Positions 18,449 to 26,493 of a stretch of 64,000 nucleotides of DNA are shown here, piece after piece. The notes beneath the pieces were generated by a model. That model was given only the letters and a program-made list of their open reading frames with translations. It made no database searches and was not told the origin of the DNA. Made by a program: the position numbers and the translations under genes. Numbering within the stretch: the first letter of the stretch is position 1; each line of letters begins with the position of its first letter. The DNA comes from Alphaproteobacteria bacterium (GTDB lineage Bacteria; Pseudomonadota; Alphaproteobacteria; Rhodobacterales; Rhodobacteraceae): the NCBI GenBank assembly GCA_030424865.1, contig JAUHVR010000003.1, forward strand, positions 1 through 64,000, written 5' to 3'.

Positions 18449-18556
18449 CGTTTCCTCCGGTTTTGCCGTGTTGAAAGTGATGTAAAAGGTTTCCCCAGAT
18501 GCGATAATTGGCTAACTGATATACTCAAGGGTGAGAAAAAGTTGACCTAAGGGGCC

Positions 18557-19489
18557 ATGATGGTCGAGATTGGCGCAATTCCGGTGTTCGTGGCGGTTGC
18601 CGAGAACGGCAGCTTTGCGGCCGCTGCCCGGCAGTTGGGTCTGACAAAGTCCGCGGTCAGCAAACGGATCGGCGGGCTGGAAACACATCTTGGTGCGCAG
18701 CTCTTCCACCGCTCGACGCGCAGCATTTCCTTGACGGAAGCCGGAGAAATCTACCTTGCGCATGCCGTTCAGGCGCTTGGCTCAGCGAAAGAGGCGGAAG
18801 ACGCGGTGGCCGCCCTGCAGGGCACCCCAGTTGGCCATCTGCGGGTCAGCGCGCCAATGTCCTTCGGCCAATTGCATGTCGCGCGGGCAATTCCCGAGTT
18901 TCTGCGCCGTTATCCCGGCATAACCATGGAGCTCTCGATGGATGATCGCTTTGTGGACCTGGTCGAGTCTGGCATGGACCTTGCCTTGCGGGCCGGAACA
19001 CTTGCGGATTCTGCCCTGATCGCGCGCAAGCTTGCGCCCATCCACAGCGTCATTGTTGCCGCACCCGACTACCTGGACAAGGTCGGAGAACCCACCCACC
19101 CACAAGACCTGACAGACCACGACTGTTTGCATTACGCCTATTCCCGAGACCCCCTGGAATGGAAGTTCATTGGCGAAGAGGGAGAGATCGCTGTCAGGAC
19201 CAAGGGTCGGTTCCGTGTCAACAACAGTGAAGCCCTATGCACAACCTTGCTAGCCGGCCTCGGGATAGGCCGACTTCCTACGTTTATTGCGGGGTCTCAC
19301 CTGGCGGCGGGGCGGCTTCGACGTGTGTTGCCCAACTTTGTGATGCCTGAACAGGCGCTATACGCAGTATTCCCAGAGCGCAGACATGTTCCGGCCAAGG
19401 TGAGGGCCTTTGTCGATTTCTTTGCAGAGCATGTCGGACAGAAAACGCCCTATTGGGACGACGAAGCAGGGCTCACTGCGCCCCGCTGA
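18557..19489 (+). CDS. LysR-family transcriptional regulator
   Basis: The 310-aa protein has an N-terminal winged helix-turn-helix (FVAVAENGSFAAAARQLGLTKSAVSKRIGGLE) and a periplasmic-binding-like effector domain from about residue 90. A second ATG lies one codon in. It is divergent from the GST gene, and the 108-bp gap contains the partly symmetrical AT-rich stretch ATAATTGGCTAACTGATAT, a plausible binding site. Its 3' end overlaps the convergent tetR gene by 17 nt. Confidence 0.92.
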   Translation: MMVEIGAIPVFVAVAENGSFAAAARQLGLTKSAVSKRIGGLETHLGAQLFHRSTRSISLTEAGEIYLAHAVQALGSAKEAEDAVAALQGTPVGHLRVSAPMSFGQLHVARAIPEFLRRYPGITMELSMDDRFVDLVESGMDLALRAGTLADSALIARKLAPIHSVIVAAPDYLDKVGEPTHPQDLTDHDCLHYAYSRDPLEWKFIGEEGEIAVRTKGRFRVNNSEALCTTLLAGLGIGRLPTFIAGSHLAAGRLRRVLPNFVMPEQALYAVFPERRHVPAKVRAFVDFFAEHVGQKTPYWDDEAGLTAPR

Positions 19490-20075
19490 TCAATCCACGT
19501 ACAAACACATTGGTGGCTTCGCTGCGCATCTCCGCATGACGCTGCGCGGATATGTTGAACAATCCTCTGTGCAAGATCATTCCATCGATCAGGCTGGCAA
19601 GAGTCCGTCCAAGCTTGCCCGCGTCTGCATCGCTTCTAATGTGTCCAGCCTCCTGCAGATGCGCGATCTGACCCGCATAATGAGCGCCCAATTTGTCAAA
19701 AAAACTCGCGACTTTTTCACTGAACGTCTCCGACGCGAAACTTGGACCAAAGACCTCGAAAAACACGCGAACGAACTGCGACTGTCCATCCGGAATTTCC
19801 ATTGATTTCGACAGGCCGTCTGCAAACTCCTCCAAAGTACCGGGCATCTTTTGTCCAAAGAAGCGGTCTTCCATGCCCTTGAAGTGCCTTTCCACCATCG
19901 AGATGGCAATCGCTTCCTTGTTCTTGAAATAAAGGTAGAGGGTCCCCTTCCCCAGCCCAGCCTCTTTGGCCACATCGGCGATCGTTGCAGCGTGATATCC
20001 CTTTTTTGCATAGACTTGCATGGCAGCATCAAGGATGCCGTGCTGCATCTCTTCACGGTCAACGACCTTTGGCAT
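19473..20075 (-). CDS. TetR-family transcriptional regulator
   Basis: The 200-aa protein has a TetR DNA-binding domain at residues 9-55 (ILDAAMQVYAKKGYHAATI, then DVAKEAGLGKGTLYLYFKNK) and an all-helical ligand domain. It is divergent from DUF983, and two palindromic sites lie in the shared promoter. A third similar site lies before the downstream oxidoreductase gene. Autorepression and repression of 20189-22625 are therefore likely. The ligand is unknown. Confidence 0.93.
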   Translation of the reverse strand: MPKVVDREEMQHGILDAAMQVYAKKGYHAATIADVAKEAGLGKGTLYLYFKNKEAIAISMVERHFKGMEDRFFGQKMPGTLEEFADGLSKSMEIPDGQSQFVRVFFEVFGPSFASETFSEKVASFFDKLGAHYAGQIAHLQEAGHIRSDADAGKLGRTLASLIDGMILHRGLFNISAQRHAEMRSEATNVFVRGLISGAQ

Positions 20076-20114
20076 TGTCCTACCTCAGTATTGGCTTTTT
20101 GATCTTTTTCCATA

Positions 20115-20140
20115 TTTATGACTGGACGTCCAGTCATAAA
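20115..20140. promoter_or_regulatory. TetR operator 1, perfect 26-bp palindrome
   Basis: The half-site TTTATGACTGGAC is followed directly by its exact reverse complement. It sits 39 bp upstream of the tetR start and 48 bp upstream of DUF983, within the divergent promoter region. Its core ATGACTGGACGTCCAGTCAT is shared with two further sites. Confidence 0.85.
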
Positions 20141-20148
20141 AGACGTAC

Positions 20149-20168
20149 ATGACTGACCAGCCAGTCAT
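20149..20168. promoter_or_regulatory. TetR operator 2
   Basis: The 20-bp site ATGACTGACCAGCCAGTCAT keeps both 7-bp arms of operator 1 with a different centre. It starts 8 bp after operator 1 and ends 20 bp before the DUF983 start. This would let two dimers bind side by side and block the promoter. Confidence 0.75.
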
Positions 20169-20188
20169 AATAGATTCGGAGAAACAGA

Positions 20189-20554
20189 ATGGACCACATC
20201 GCAGACAGAGACACGAAGCAATCCATGATCCGAGGCCTCACACGCACCTGTCCAAGATGTGGCAAGGGCCACATGTTCGATGGATATCTTTCCGTCGCCA
20301 AAGCCTGCGACTCTTGCGGGTTGGATCTGACACCGCAGCACGCAGATGATGGCCCAGCCTACCTGACGATTGTCATTGTCGGCCACCTGCTCGTCCCATT
20401 GCTGGTTCCTGCATACAAAGCCTGGGATTGGCCACCAGCCGTTATGGCGACGGTGTTTTCCGGTCTCGCCATAGTGCTTTCCCTCTTCCTCCTTCCCCGG
20501 CTCAAGGGTGCCTTGATTGGCTTCCAGTGGGCCAAACGTATGCACGGCTTTTGA
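20189..20554 (+). CDS. DUF983 membrane protein with zinc-ribbon-like cysteines
   Basis: The 121-aa protein has two CxxC pairs near the N-terminus (TCPRCGKGHMFDGYL and CDSCGLDL) and two hydrophobic segments (about 60-80 and 85-105), the DUF983 layout. Its function is unknown. The start has GGAG at a suitable distance. It is the first gene to the right of the tetR operators and is probably derepressed by the TetR ligand. Confidence 0.88.
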   Translation: MDHIADRDTKQSMIRGLTRTCPRCGKGHMFDGYLSVAKACDSCGLDLTPQHADDGPAYLTIVIVGHLLVPLLVPAYKAWDWPPAVMATVFSGLAIVLSLFLLPRLKGALIGFQWAKRMHGF

Positions 20555-20564
20555 TAGATCTTTT

Positions 20565-20584
20565 TTGACCGAACGTCCAGTCAT
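20565..20584. promoter_or_regulatory. TetR operator 3 (degenerate)
   Basis: TTGACCGAACGTCCAGTCAT matches the operator 1 core at 17 of 20 positions, with an intact right half ACGTCCAGTCAT. It lies 95 bp upstream of the NAD(P)-binding oxidoreductase gene. This suggests that a second promoter of the locus is under the same regulator. Confidence 0.7.
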
Positions 20585-20679
20585 CCAAACAAACCGACCG
20601 TTCAGCGCCGGCTCTCCGAAGTCCGGACCCTTTGCACAAAAGCCGCCTAACCCTCATTACAATTTGAAAGGAAAGACAA

Positions 20680-21594
20680 ATGAACACCCCGACCGTTCTT
20701 GTTGCAGGCGCCACCGGGTATCTCGGCCGCCATATCGTCAAGCAATACATGTCCATGGGCTGGCACGTGCGCGCCCTCGTTCGCAATGCGCAAGCCGCGC
20801 GCGAATCCGGGCTCGACGCCACGGAACTTTTTGAAGGCGAGGCGACCAATCCCCTCACGCTTTGTGGCGTCATGGGCGGTGTGGACCTTGTGATTTCGAC
20901 ACTTGGCATCACGCGGCAGCGCGATGGCCTGTCCTATTGGGACGTCGATTATCAGGCCAATGCGAACCTGTTGACCGATGCACTGGCTGCGGGTGTCGAA
21001 CGTTTTGCCTATGTCCACGTCCTGAATGCCCACAAAATGCAGAACATCCCGCTGGTCGCCGCCAAACAAGCCTTTGTGGACCGGCTGCAAGCGTCGCCGA
21101 TCAAGTCGACTGTGATTGCCCCGTCTGGCTTCTTCTCGGACATGGGCGATTTCCTGAACATGGCAAAATCGGGCCGCGTCTTTCTGTTTGGCACCGGCAA
21201 TCTGCGGCTGAACCCGATTGATGGTGCAGACCTCGCAGACGTAATCGCAAGGACCATCTTGGAGGGGCGCGACTTTGTCCCGGTCGGCGGCCCCGAGACC
21301 CTGACCCAGAATGAGATCGCTCAGGCAGCCTTCAAGGCGCTCGGCAAACCCGCAAAGATCACGCATCTGCCGGACATCCTTCGGCGCGGTGCTCTCAAGG
21401 TGCTGCCATATGTAACACCGTCTGCCGTGCACGGACCTGCCCTGTTCTTCCTTACGGCCCTTGGCATGAACATGATCGGCAAGACCCATGGATCAAAGCG
21501 CGTATCGGAGCACTTTGCTGATCTCGTTCGTTCGCAGCAGGATGACGCAGACGCCAAACCTCAAACGCTACTGAAACCGCAGAGCCTGACATGA
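20680..21594 (+). CDS. NAD(P)-binding atypical SDR (NmrA-like) protein
   Basis: The 304-aa protein has an N-terminal Rossmann motif TVLVAGATGYLGRHIV. The rest follows the SDR_a5/NmrA layout (ALVRNAQAARESG, VDLVISTLGITRQRDG, FAYVHVLNAHKM). The canonical YxxxK is not evident, as in many NmrA-like proteins, so it may be a redox-sensing or reductase protein. It follows TetR operator 3 and overlaps the MDR dehydrogenase by 4 nt (ATGA). Confidence 0.85.
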   Translation: MNTPTVLVAGATGYLGRHIVKQYMSMGWHVRALVRNAQAARESGLDATELFEGEATNPLTLCGVMGGVDLVISTLGITRQRDGLSYWDVDYQANANLLTDALAAGVERFAYVHVLNAHKMQNIPLVAAKQAFVDRLQASPIKSTVIAPSGFFSDMGDFLNMAKSGRVFLFGTGNLRLNPIDGADLADVIARTILEGRDFVPVGGPETLTQNEIAQAAFKALGKPAKITHLPDILRRGALKVLPYVTPSAVHGPALFFLTALGMNMIGKTHGSKRVSEHFADLVRSQQDDADAKPQTLLKPQSLT

Positions 21595-22625
21595 CCCGGG
21601 CCCAAATCACGATGAAAGCGCTCACATACAAGCGTTATGGCCCACCCGATGTCGTTCGTATCGAGGAAGTCCCTCGCCCTACCCTCAAACCAGACGAAGT
21701 CCTAATCCGAGTCCATGCGAGTTCGGTGAACACAAGCGATTGGCGCATCCGCTCGGCTGCCTTTCCGGGCATCACCGCCCTCCCCGCGCGCTTGATCTTT
21801 GGGCTCTTCGCGCCCCGCAACACTCGACGGGGACGCGAGTTCGCCGGTGTCGTTGAGGCTGTTGGCACGGACGTAAAGAACGTCTGCCCCGGTCAGCGGG
21901 TTTTTGGGATCACGTCCAAGGGCGGCGCATCTGCCGAGTATCTGGCTGTGCCTGAAACGTCGGCAATTGCGGAAATGCCTGAACATCTGTCGTTCGAAGA
22001 AGCAGCCGCGCTGCCCTTCGGTGGTTTGGCCGCGTTGGTGTTCCTCCAACAGTTCGCAGGTCTAAAAGCCAACCAGCGCATTCTGATCGTTGGAGCCTCG
22101 GGCGGTGTTGGCATTTATGCTGTGCAGATCGCCAAGGCACTCGGCGCCCATGTCACAGGACTTTCCGGTCCTGATAGCCAGACGCTCGTAGGCTCTCTCG
22201 GGGCTGATGTCACACTGAACTACAAGACCACTCAGCCTTCAGACATCAATGATCGCTTCGACATCGTCCTCGACACGGTCGGAGTGGTGTTGCCGAGGCA
22301 AGCACGCAATCTGCTGCGCAGCGGCGGTCTTTTTCTTCCGCTGAATGTCGGACTGCGTGAGCTTGTAGCCGCGCTCTTGAACCCGTTCTACGACCGAAAG
22401 ATCAGGCTGGCTGTGAACCCAAACACGGCTAAAGACCTGCATCAACTTACAGGCCTTGTCCGCGACGGACGCGTTCGCCCGCTGATCGATACCGTTTACC
22501 GACTGTCCGAAGCATCCGCGGCCCACAAACATGTCGAAACGCGGCACCGGAAGGGTGCGATCGTCTTGGCGATCCAAGACCAAGGAATTGCCGCTGACCA
22601 GACGAGAACCAACTTCGGCCCGTAG
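21591..22625 (+). CDS. MDR-family NADPH:quinone reductase-like oxidoreductase
   Basis: The 344-aa protein has a GroES-like N-terminal domain (TYKRYGPPDVVRIEEVPRP, then SSVNTSDWRIR) and a cofactor domain with ILIVGASGGVGIYAVQIAKALGA. The catalytic-zinc Cys/His set is missing, so it is a zinc-free quinone-oxidoreductase type. The first ATG forms an ATGA overlap with the upstream SDR gene; an internal ATG at 21612 is a possible alternative start. It is probably the last gene of the TetR regulon. Confidence 0.88.
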   Translation: MTRAQITMKALTYKRYGPPDVVRIEEVPRPTLKPDEVLIRVHASSVNTSDWRIRSAAFPGITALPARLIFGLFAPRNTRRGREFAGVVEAVGTDVKNVCPGQRVFGITSKGGASAEYLAVPETSAIAEMPEHLSFEEAAALPFGGLAALVFLQQFAGLKANQRILIVGASGGVGIYAVQIAKALGAHVTGLSGPDSQTLVGSLGADVTLNYKTTQPSDINDRFDIVLDTVGVVLPRQARNLLRSGGLFLPLNVGLRELVAALLNPFYDRKIRLAVNPNTAKDLHQLTGLVRDGRVRPLIDTVYRLSEASAAHKHVETRHRKGAIVLAIQDQGIAADQTRTNFGP

Positions 22626-22775
22626 CATCCGTAATTGGTTTGACCCTCGGCTGGGGTCGAGCTTCCGATAAGATCACAGGATGCCTGTGAACATGTGAGC
22701 ATTATGTCGGCTTGGCCGTGTCACTGCCGTCGTCTGCTATCTGTGTTGTTGATGGCATAGGGTCCGTGCCCTGCT

Positions 22776-23114
22776 GAGAACCGCAAGGCGCTGCCGAGTA
22801 AGACCATTGATTTGGCCAACGAGGGGCACGGGCTGTTGAGGGTTTTGGGAATACGGCGACCCAAAACGATGCAGCACGGCAGCTTTGATAGAGTTGTCCC
22901 ACCGATGATCGCGATGGACGAGGTTTTTGCCCTCGCCATACCGCCGCTGCCAGATGCTCGGCAGGTTTTGTCCCATCACTTCCTTAATCTCGGCCGACAG
23001 GTCAAACGCGCCGCCAGTCAGGTTCAGGGCTGTATGCGCATGATAACAGTGCCGAGCGTCGGTCCCACTGCGGCCCTGACGTTCAAGGCCGGCGTCGATG
23101 ACCCAGCGCGGTTC
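22776..23114 (+). pseudogene. IS110-family transposase fragment
   Basis: The frame reads KTIDLANEGHGLLRVLGI, PKTMQHGSFDRVV and MRMITVPSVGPTAALTFKAG ending VDDPARF. This is the middle-to-C-terminal part of an IS110 transposase (Transposase_20 motif VPGVGP). The N-terminal RuvC-like DEDD half and the true C-terminus are missing. Homology stops at about 23114, where IS3-like sequence takes over. It is a dead relic, not a gene. Confidence 0.75.
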
Positions 23115-23164
23115 AGCGATCTCGCACCTCGGCTGTACCCTCTCCCAGATTATCGCCTGGCACG

Positions 23165-23395
23165 GGAAAGGCCGAGATCGGCCTGATCAATATCCAACCG
23201 GGATAGCCGCACCAGAACGCCTATGTCGAACGCTACGACCGCTCTGTCCGCACCGAATGGCTGAGGCGATACCATTTCAACAGCATCGAGGAGGTGCAAA
23301 ACCATGCCACCCGTTGGCTCTGGACACGCAACAACGAAAGACCAAACATGGGGATTGGTGGGATGACCCCGATACAGAAACTGAAAGCAGCTTAG
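23165..23395 (+). pseudogene. IS3-family transposase C-terminal relic with in-frame stop
   Basis: The reading LINIQPG-stop-PHQNAYVERYDRSVRTEWL continues with YHFNSIEEVQNHATRWLW, NNERPNMGIGGMTP and IQKLKAA before a TAG at 23393-23395. This is the end of an IS3-type rve domain. The TAG at 23204-23206 sits where Lys is usual (QPGKP). The N-terminal part is absent. It abuts the IS110 relic, so two dead elements are stacked at the left edge of the catabolic island. Confidence 0.78.
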
Positions 23396-23745
23396 ATTCT
23401 ACTGACGCGCCCCTCCAAAAAAGGGGGGAATTGCCCCGGAACCGGTCGCTTCATACGGTTGCTACGTCGACGGGCTGAACCAATGAACCGCGAGACAAAC
23501 CGGTTATCAAGTTTGCTTGCATTGCGGTTGGACGACCCGGGCTATTGTAACAAACGACCTTTGCCCCTAAACGTTATTGCTGAGAACGGCGATGGCGTCG
23601 CCACCGAAAATTCGATGTCGGAATTCTCAATCCATACATCCTGAACGCCGGGATCTTGCTTTGCCGTTTTGCGGAGTGGGAAGAGCGGCCCGTGTAAGGC
23701 ATCGCCTTCCCTATCCGCGCAAACGGCCCGAACAGGAGTGAACCG
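23396..23745. other. Intergenic region upstream of creatinase
   Basis: The first 20-30 nt after the IS3 relic (CGCCCCTCC, then an A-run and a G-run) probably include the old element end. The remainder up to the creatinase has no recognisable gene. It should carry the creatinase promoter, and AGGAG lies 8 nt before the ATG. Confidence 0.5.
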
Positions 23746-24975
23746 ATGGCCGGAACTTCCACCAATGCCGGGCTTGCGCGCCCGGATTTCTACCGTTTTC
23801 ACCAAGGCGAAAAAGTACTGCCTTTCAGCGACGCAGAGTACGAGGCGAGGCTGACTGGGCTACGCGCGATCATGGCGGACAGAGGCATCGATGCAGTTGT
23901 GCTGACTTCGATGCACAACGTCGCCTACTATTCCGGCTTTCTCTATTGCTCGTTTGGTCGACCCTACGCGCAGGTTGTCACCGCAACTGATACCGTCACT
24001 TTTAGTGCGGGCATTGATGCGGCGCAGCCTTGGCGGCGGTGCTACGGGGATAATATCACCTACACCGACTGGCAGCGGAACAACTATTGGCGTGCGATCT
24101 TGTCCGTGACTGGGCCAGGAAAAGTGATCGGATATGAAGGCGATCATATCTCCATCGCGCAGAAAGCTCTTTTGGATGACTTTCTCTCTCCGCAGAACAC
24201 TGTCGACATCGCTCCGGCGACGATGACGCAGCGGTTCCACAAATCCCCGGCGGAACTGGAACTGATCCGCGCGGGGGCTGCAACGGCAGATGTGGGGGGC
24301 TATGCGATCCGCGATGCAATCAAGGCGGGCAAGCGCGAGATCGACGTTGCAATGGCCGGTCGGGATGCAATGGAATTGGAAATCGCACGACGTTTTCCGA
24401 ATGCCGAGTACCGGGACACCTGGGTTTGGTTCCAATCGGGTATCAACACCGATGGCGCCCATAATCCAGTCACGGGCCGCCGATTGCAGCGGGGGGACAT
24501 CCTGAGCCTCAACACTTTCCCCATGATCTCGGGATATTACACGGCACTGGAGCGTACGCTTTTTGTCGAGACAGTTGACCAAGCCAGCTTGGAGATTTGG
24601 GAAGCAAACGTCGCTGCACATGAATTCGGCATGCGTCAGCTGAAACCGGGCGTCTCCTGCGCACAAATCACCCATGCGATCAACGACTTCTTCGCAGAGC
24701 GCGGTCTGCTGCAATACCGCACCTTTGGCTACGGTCACTCCTTTGGTGTGCTAAGCCACTACTACGGCCGCGAGGCGGGCCTGGAACTGCGGGAAGACAT
24801 CGACACGGTTCTTGAACCCGGGATGGTGATCTCGATGGAACCGATGCTGACCATCCCCGAAGGGCAACCCGGGGCTGGAGGGTATCGCGAGCATGATATC
24901 CTGATCATCACCGAAGACGGGAATGAGAATATCACGGGCTTCCCCTATGGACCCGAACACAATGTGATTGGCTGA
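23746..24975 (+). CDS. Creatinase (creatine amidinohydrolase)
   Basis: The 409-aa protein has the creatinase N-terminal domain followed by the pita-bread M24 fold, close to the ~403 aa of Pseudomonas creatinase. Strong shared blocks are FLYCSFGRPYA, PWRR, DWQRNNY, FQSGINTDGAHNPVT with H239 (equivalent to the catalytic His of Pseudomonas creatinase), FPMISGYYTALERTLF and RTFGYGHSFG. The M24 metal ligands are absent, as in true creatinases. It hydrolyses creatine to sarcosine and urea. It stands alone after the IS relics, convergent with the ABC importer operon. No sarcosine oxidase or urease is in the window. Confidence 0.88.
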   Translation: MAGTSTNAGLARPDFYRFHQGEKVLPFSDAEYEARLTGLRAIMADRGIDAVVLTSMHNVAYYSGFLYCSFGRPYAQVVTATDTVTFSAGIDAAQPWRRCYGDNITYTDWQRNNYWRAILSVTGPGKVIGYEGDHISIAQKALLDDFLSPQNTVDIAPATMTQRFHKSPAELELIRAGAATADVGGYAIRDAIKAGKREIDVAMAGRDAMELEIARRFPNAEYRDTWVWFQSGINTDGAHNPVTGRRLQRGDILSLNTFPMISGYYTALERTLFVETVDQASLEIWEANVAAHEFGMRQLKPGVSCAQITHAINDFFAERGLLQYRTFGYGHSFGVLSHYYGREAGLELREDIDTVLEPGMVISMEPMLTIPEGQPGAGGYREHDILIITEDGNENITGFPYGPEHNVIG

Positions 24976-24985
24976 TCTCCAATCC

Positions 24986-25018
24986 GGGATTGGTCGACAC
25001 AGAAAGTCGGCCAATCCC
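24986..25018. terminator. Strong hairpin between convergent genes
   Basis: GGGATTGG-T-CGAC is followed by a 7-nt loop and GTCG-G-CCAATCCC. This gives a 12-bp stem with a single mismatch, 10 nt after the creatinase stop. It lacks a clear T-run on either strand, so it may act as a 3'-end stabiliser as much as a terminator. It would serve both creatinase and the opposing ABC operon. Confidence 0.55.
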
Positions 25019-25059
25019 AAGTCGCCATAAGAACGTTGCGCCAGATTGGCCTTTAACGG

Positions 25060-25076
25060 CGGGCCTTGGCCCGTTT
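25060..25076 (+). terminator. Short GC hairpin with T-run
   Basis: CGGGC-CTTG-GCCCG followed by TTT forms a 5-bp stem and tetraloop, 26 nt before the end of the opposing permease gene. It is a weak candidate for terminating plus-strand read-through from creatinase. Confidence 0.35.
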
Positions 25077-25098
25077 CGCTCGCTTCGCCAATGACCGG

Positions 25099-26490
25099 TT
25101 ATCCCGGTGACAACCCGCGCAAACGTTCAGACCTGCGGCGCAGCAGCTCGACAGTGGTCAGCAAGAGGATCGAGATCGTCACCAGAACGGTCGCCGCCGC
25201 CAGAATGGTCGGGCTGATTTGTTCGCGCAGACCGGTAAACATCTGCCATGGCAGCGTTTGTTGCTGTGCCGAGCCAACAAAGAGAACAACCACAACTTCG
25301 TCAAACGAAGTGATGAAGGCAAAGAGACCGCCCGAAATGACACCGGGCAAAATCAACGGCATCTGCACGCGGAAGAAGGTCGTGACCGGGTTTGCCCCCA
25401 TATTGGCCGCAGCGCGTGTCAGCGATTGGTCGAACCCGACCAAGGTCGCCGTCACGGTGATGATGACAAAGGGCACACCCAGCACCGCATGGGCCAGGAT
25501 CACCTTTACGTACCCCACGAAAGACTGGTTCAGACCCAGCGTGGCCTCAAGCCAGTTGCCCAGCGGTGCGTAAAAGAAAAACATCCCCGTCGCTGAAATG
25601 ATCAGCGGCACGATCATTGGTGAAATCATGATCGCCATGATCCACTGACGGAACGGCACATGCGATTGCGACAGGCCAATGGCGGCCAGCGTGCCAAGGC
25701 TCACAGAGATCAGGGTGGCGAAGGGCGCGATGATCAGCGAGTTCTTGAGCGGGGTCATCCATTCGGCCCCGGACACACCCCACATCTTGCCAACGATCAC
25801 CCCCAGAATGGCGCCCACAATCGCAAAGACCACCACCTTGCCGACGCCACGCTCGGCATTGGGCAAGAGTTGCAGAAGCCCCCCCACAGCCGCGCCAATG
25901 ATGGTGCCATAGATCAGGCCAAGGCCCGGGCTGCCGCCACCTTCAAAGAAATTGCGGTAGTGTTTCAGGCTGTAGCCTTCAGCCTCAAAGGCCAGCATCT
26001 GGGGTGTGAAGGTAAAGAAATCCTGGGCATTGAAACTGAGCCACATTACCGGCACCAACGGCGCCACAAGGAAAAAGAAGATCAAAGCGGTAATGAACAG
26101 GAATGTATTGTGCCACAGTGTCTGTCCGGCGGTATAATAGGTCGGAACGCCCGCTCGGTATCGACCCGAACCGATCCAGGTGGCAAACCAACCAAGACAC
26201 AAGCCGACAACAGAACCGCCGACCAGGCCCCCAGTTCCTCCGAAGATCAGTCCGGCCAGACCGAACAGGGCTGTTGTGCCCCATGTCTTCTTCCAGCGCG
26301 CCACCCCGTCAAGCTGTGCCAAAGCCGTGGCAAGCGCGGCGCCGATAGCGGCGCCGATCAAAAAACCGACCCAGGGCTTGCCAAATACATTGCCGGTGAC
26401 AAAGCCAAGGCAGGCCCCCAACACCGCGACGATGGGCGCGGTGAAGGTCAATAGCGGAGGGCGTTTCACGGTCATGGTCAAAGCGCTCAT
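25099..26490 (-). CDS. ABC importer permease, PotC/opine type, with extra hydrophobic segments
   Basis: The C-terminal half (about residues 235-455) is a standard PotC-like permease with the ABC-contact loop TRAAANMGANPVTTFFRVQMPLILPGV. At 463 aa it is far longer than the ~270 aa of PotC. The excess comes from a Gly/Ala-rich N-terminal hydrophobic region (about 15-110) and a second Gly-rich stretch (about 185-230). It starts 3 nt after the partner permease stop, so the two are co-translated. The substrate is unknown and probably a cationic or zwitterionic amine. Confidence 0.88.
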   Translation of the reverse strand: MSALTMTVKRPPLLTFTAPIVAVLGACLGFVTGNVFGKPWVGFLIGAAIGAALATALAQLDGVARWKKTWGTTALFGLAGLIFGGTGGLVGGSVVGLCLGWFATWIGSGRYRAGVPTYYTAGQTLWHNTFLFITALIFFFLVAPLVPVMWLSFNAQDFFTFTPQMLAFEAEGYSLKHYRNFFEGGGSPGLGLIYGTIIGAAVGGLLQLLPNAERGVGKVVVFAIVGAILGVIVGKMWGVSGAEWMTPLKNSLIIAPFATLISVSLGTLAAIGLSQSHVPFRQWIMAIMISPMIVPLIISATGMFFFYAPLGNWLEATLGLNQSFVGYVKVILAHAVLGVPFVIITVTATLVGFDQSLTRAAANMGANPVTTFFRVQMPLILPGVISGGLFAFITSFDEVVVVLFVGSAQQQTLPWQMFTGLREQISPTILAAATVLVTISILLLTTVELLRRRSERLRGLSPG

Positions 26491-26493
26491 TTC

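Noticed and set aside
22675-22689. CACAGG-ATG-CCTGTG hairpin after the MDR reductase gene as a terminator
   Set aside because: The stem is only 6 bp with a 3-nt loop and no following T-run, so it is too weak to call.
22812-23186. 124-codon frame as an intact gene
   Set aside because: It starts and ends inside transposase sequence and is only the middle of an IS110 transposase.
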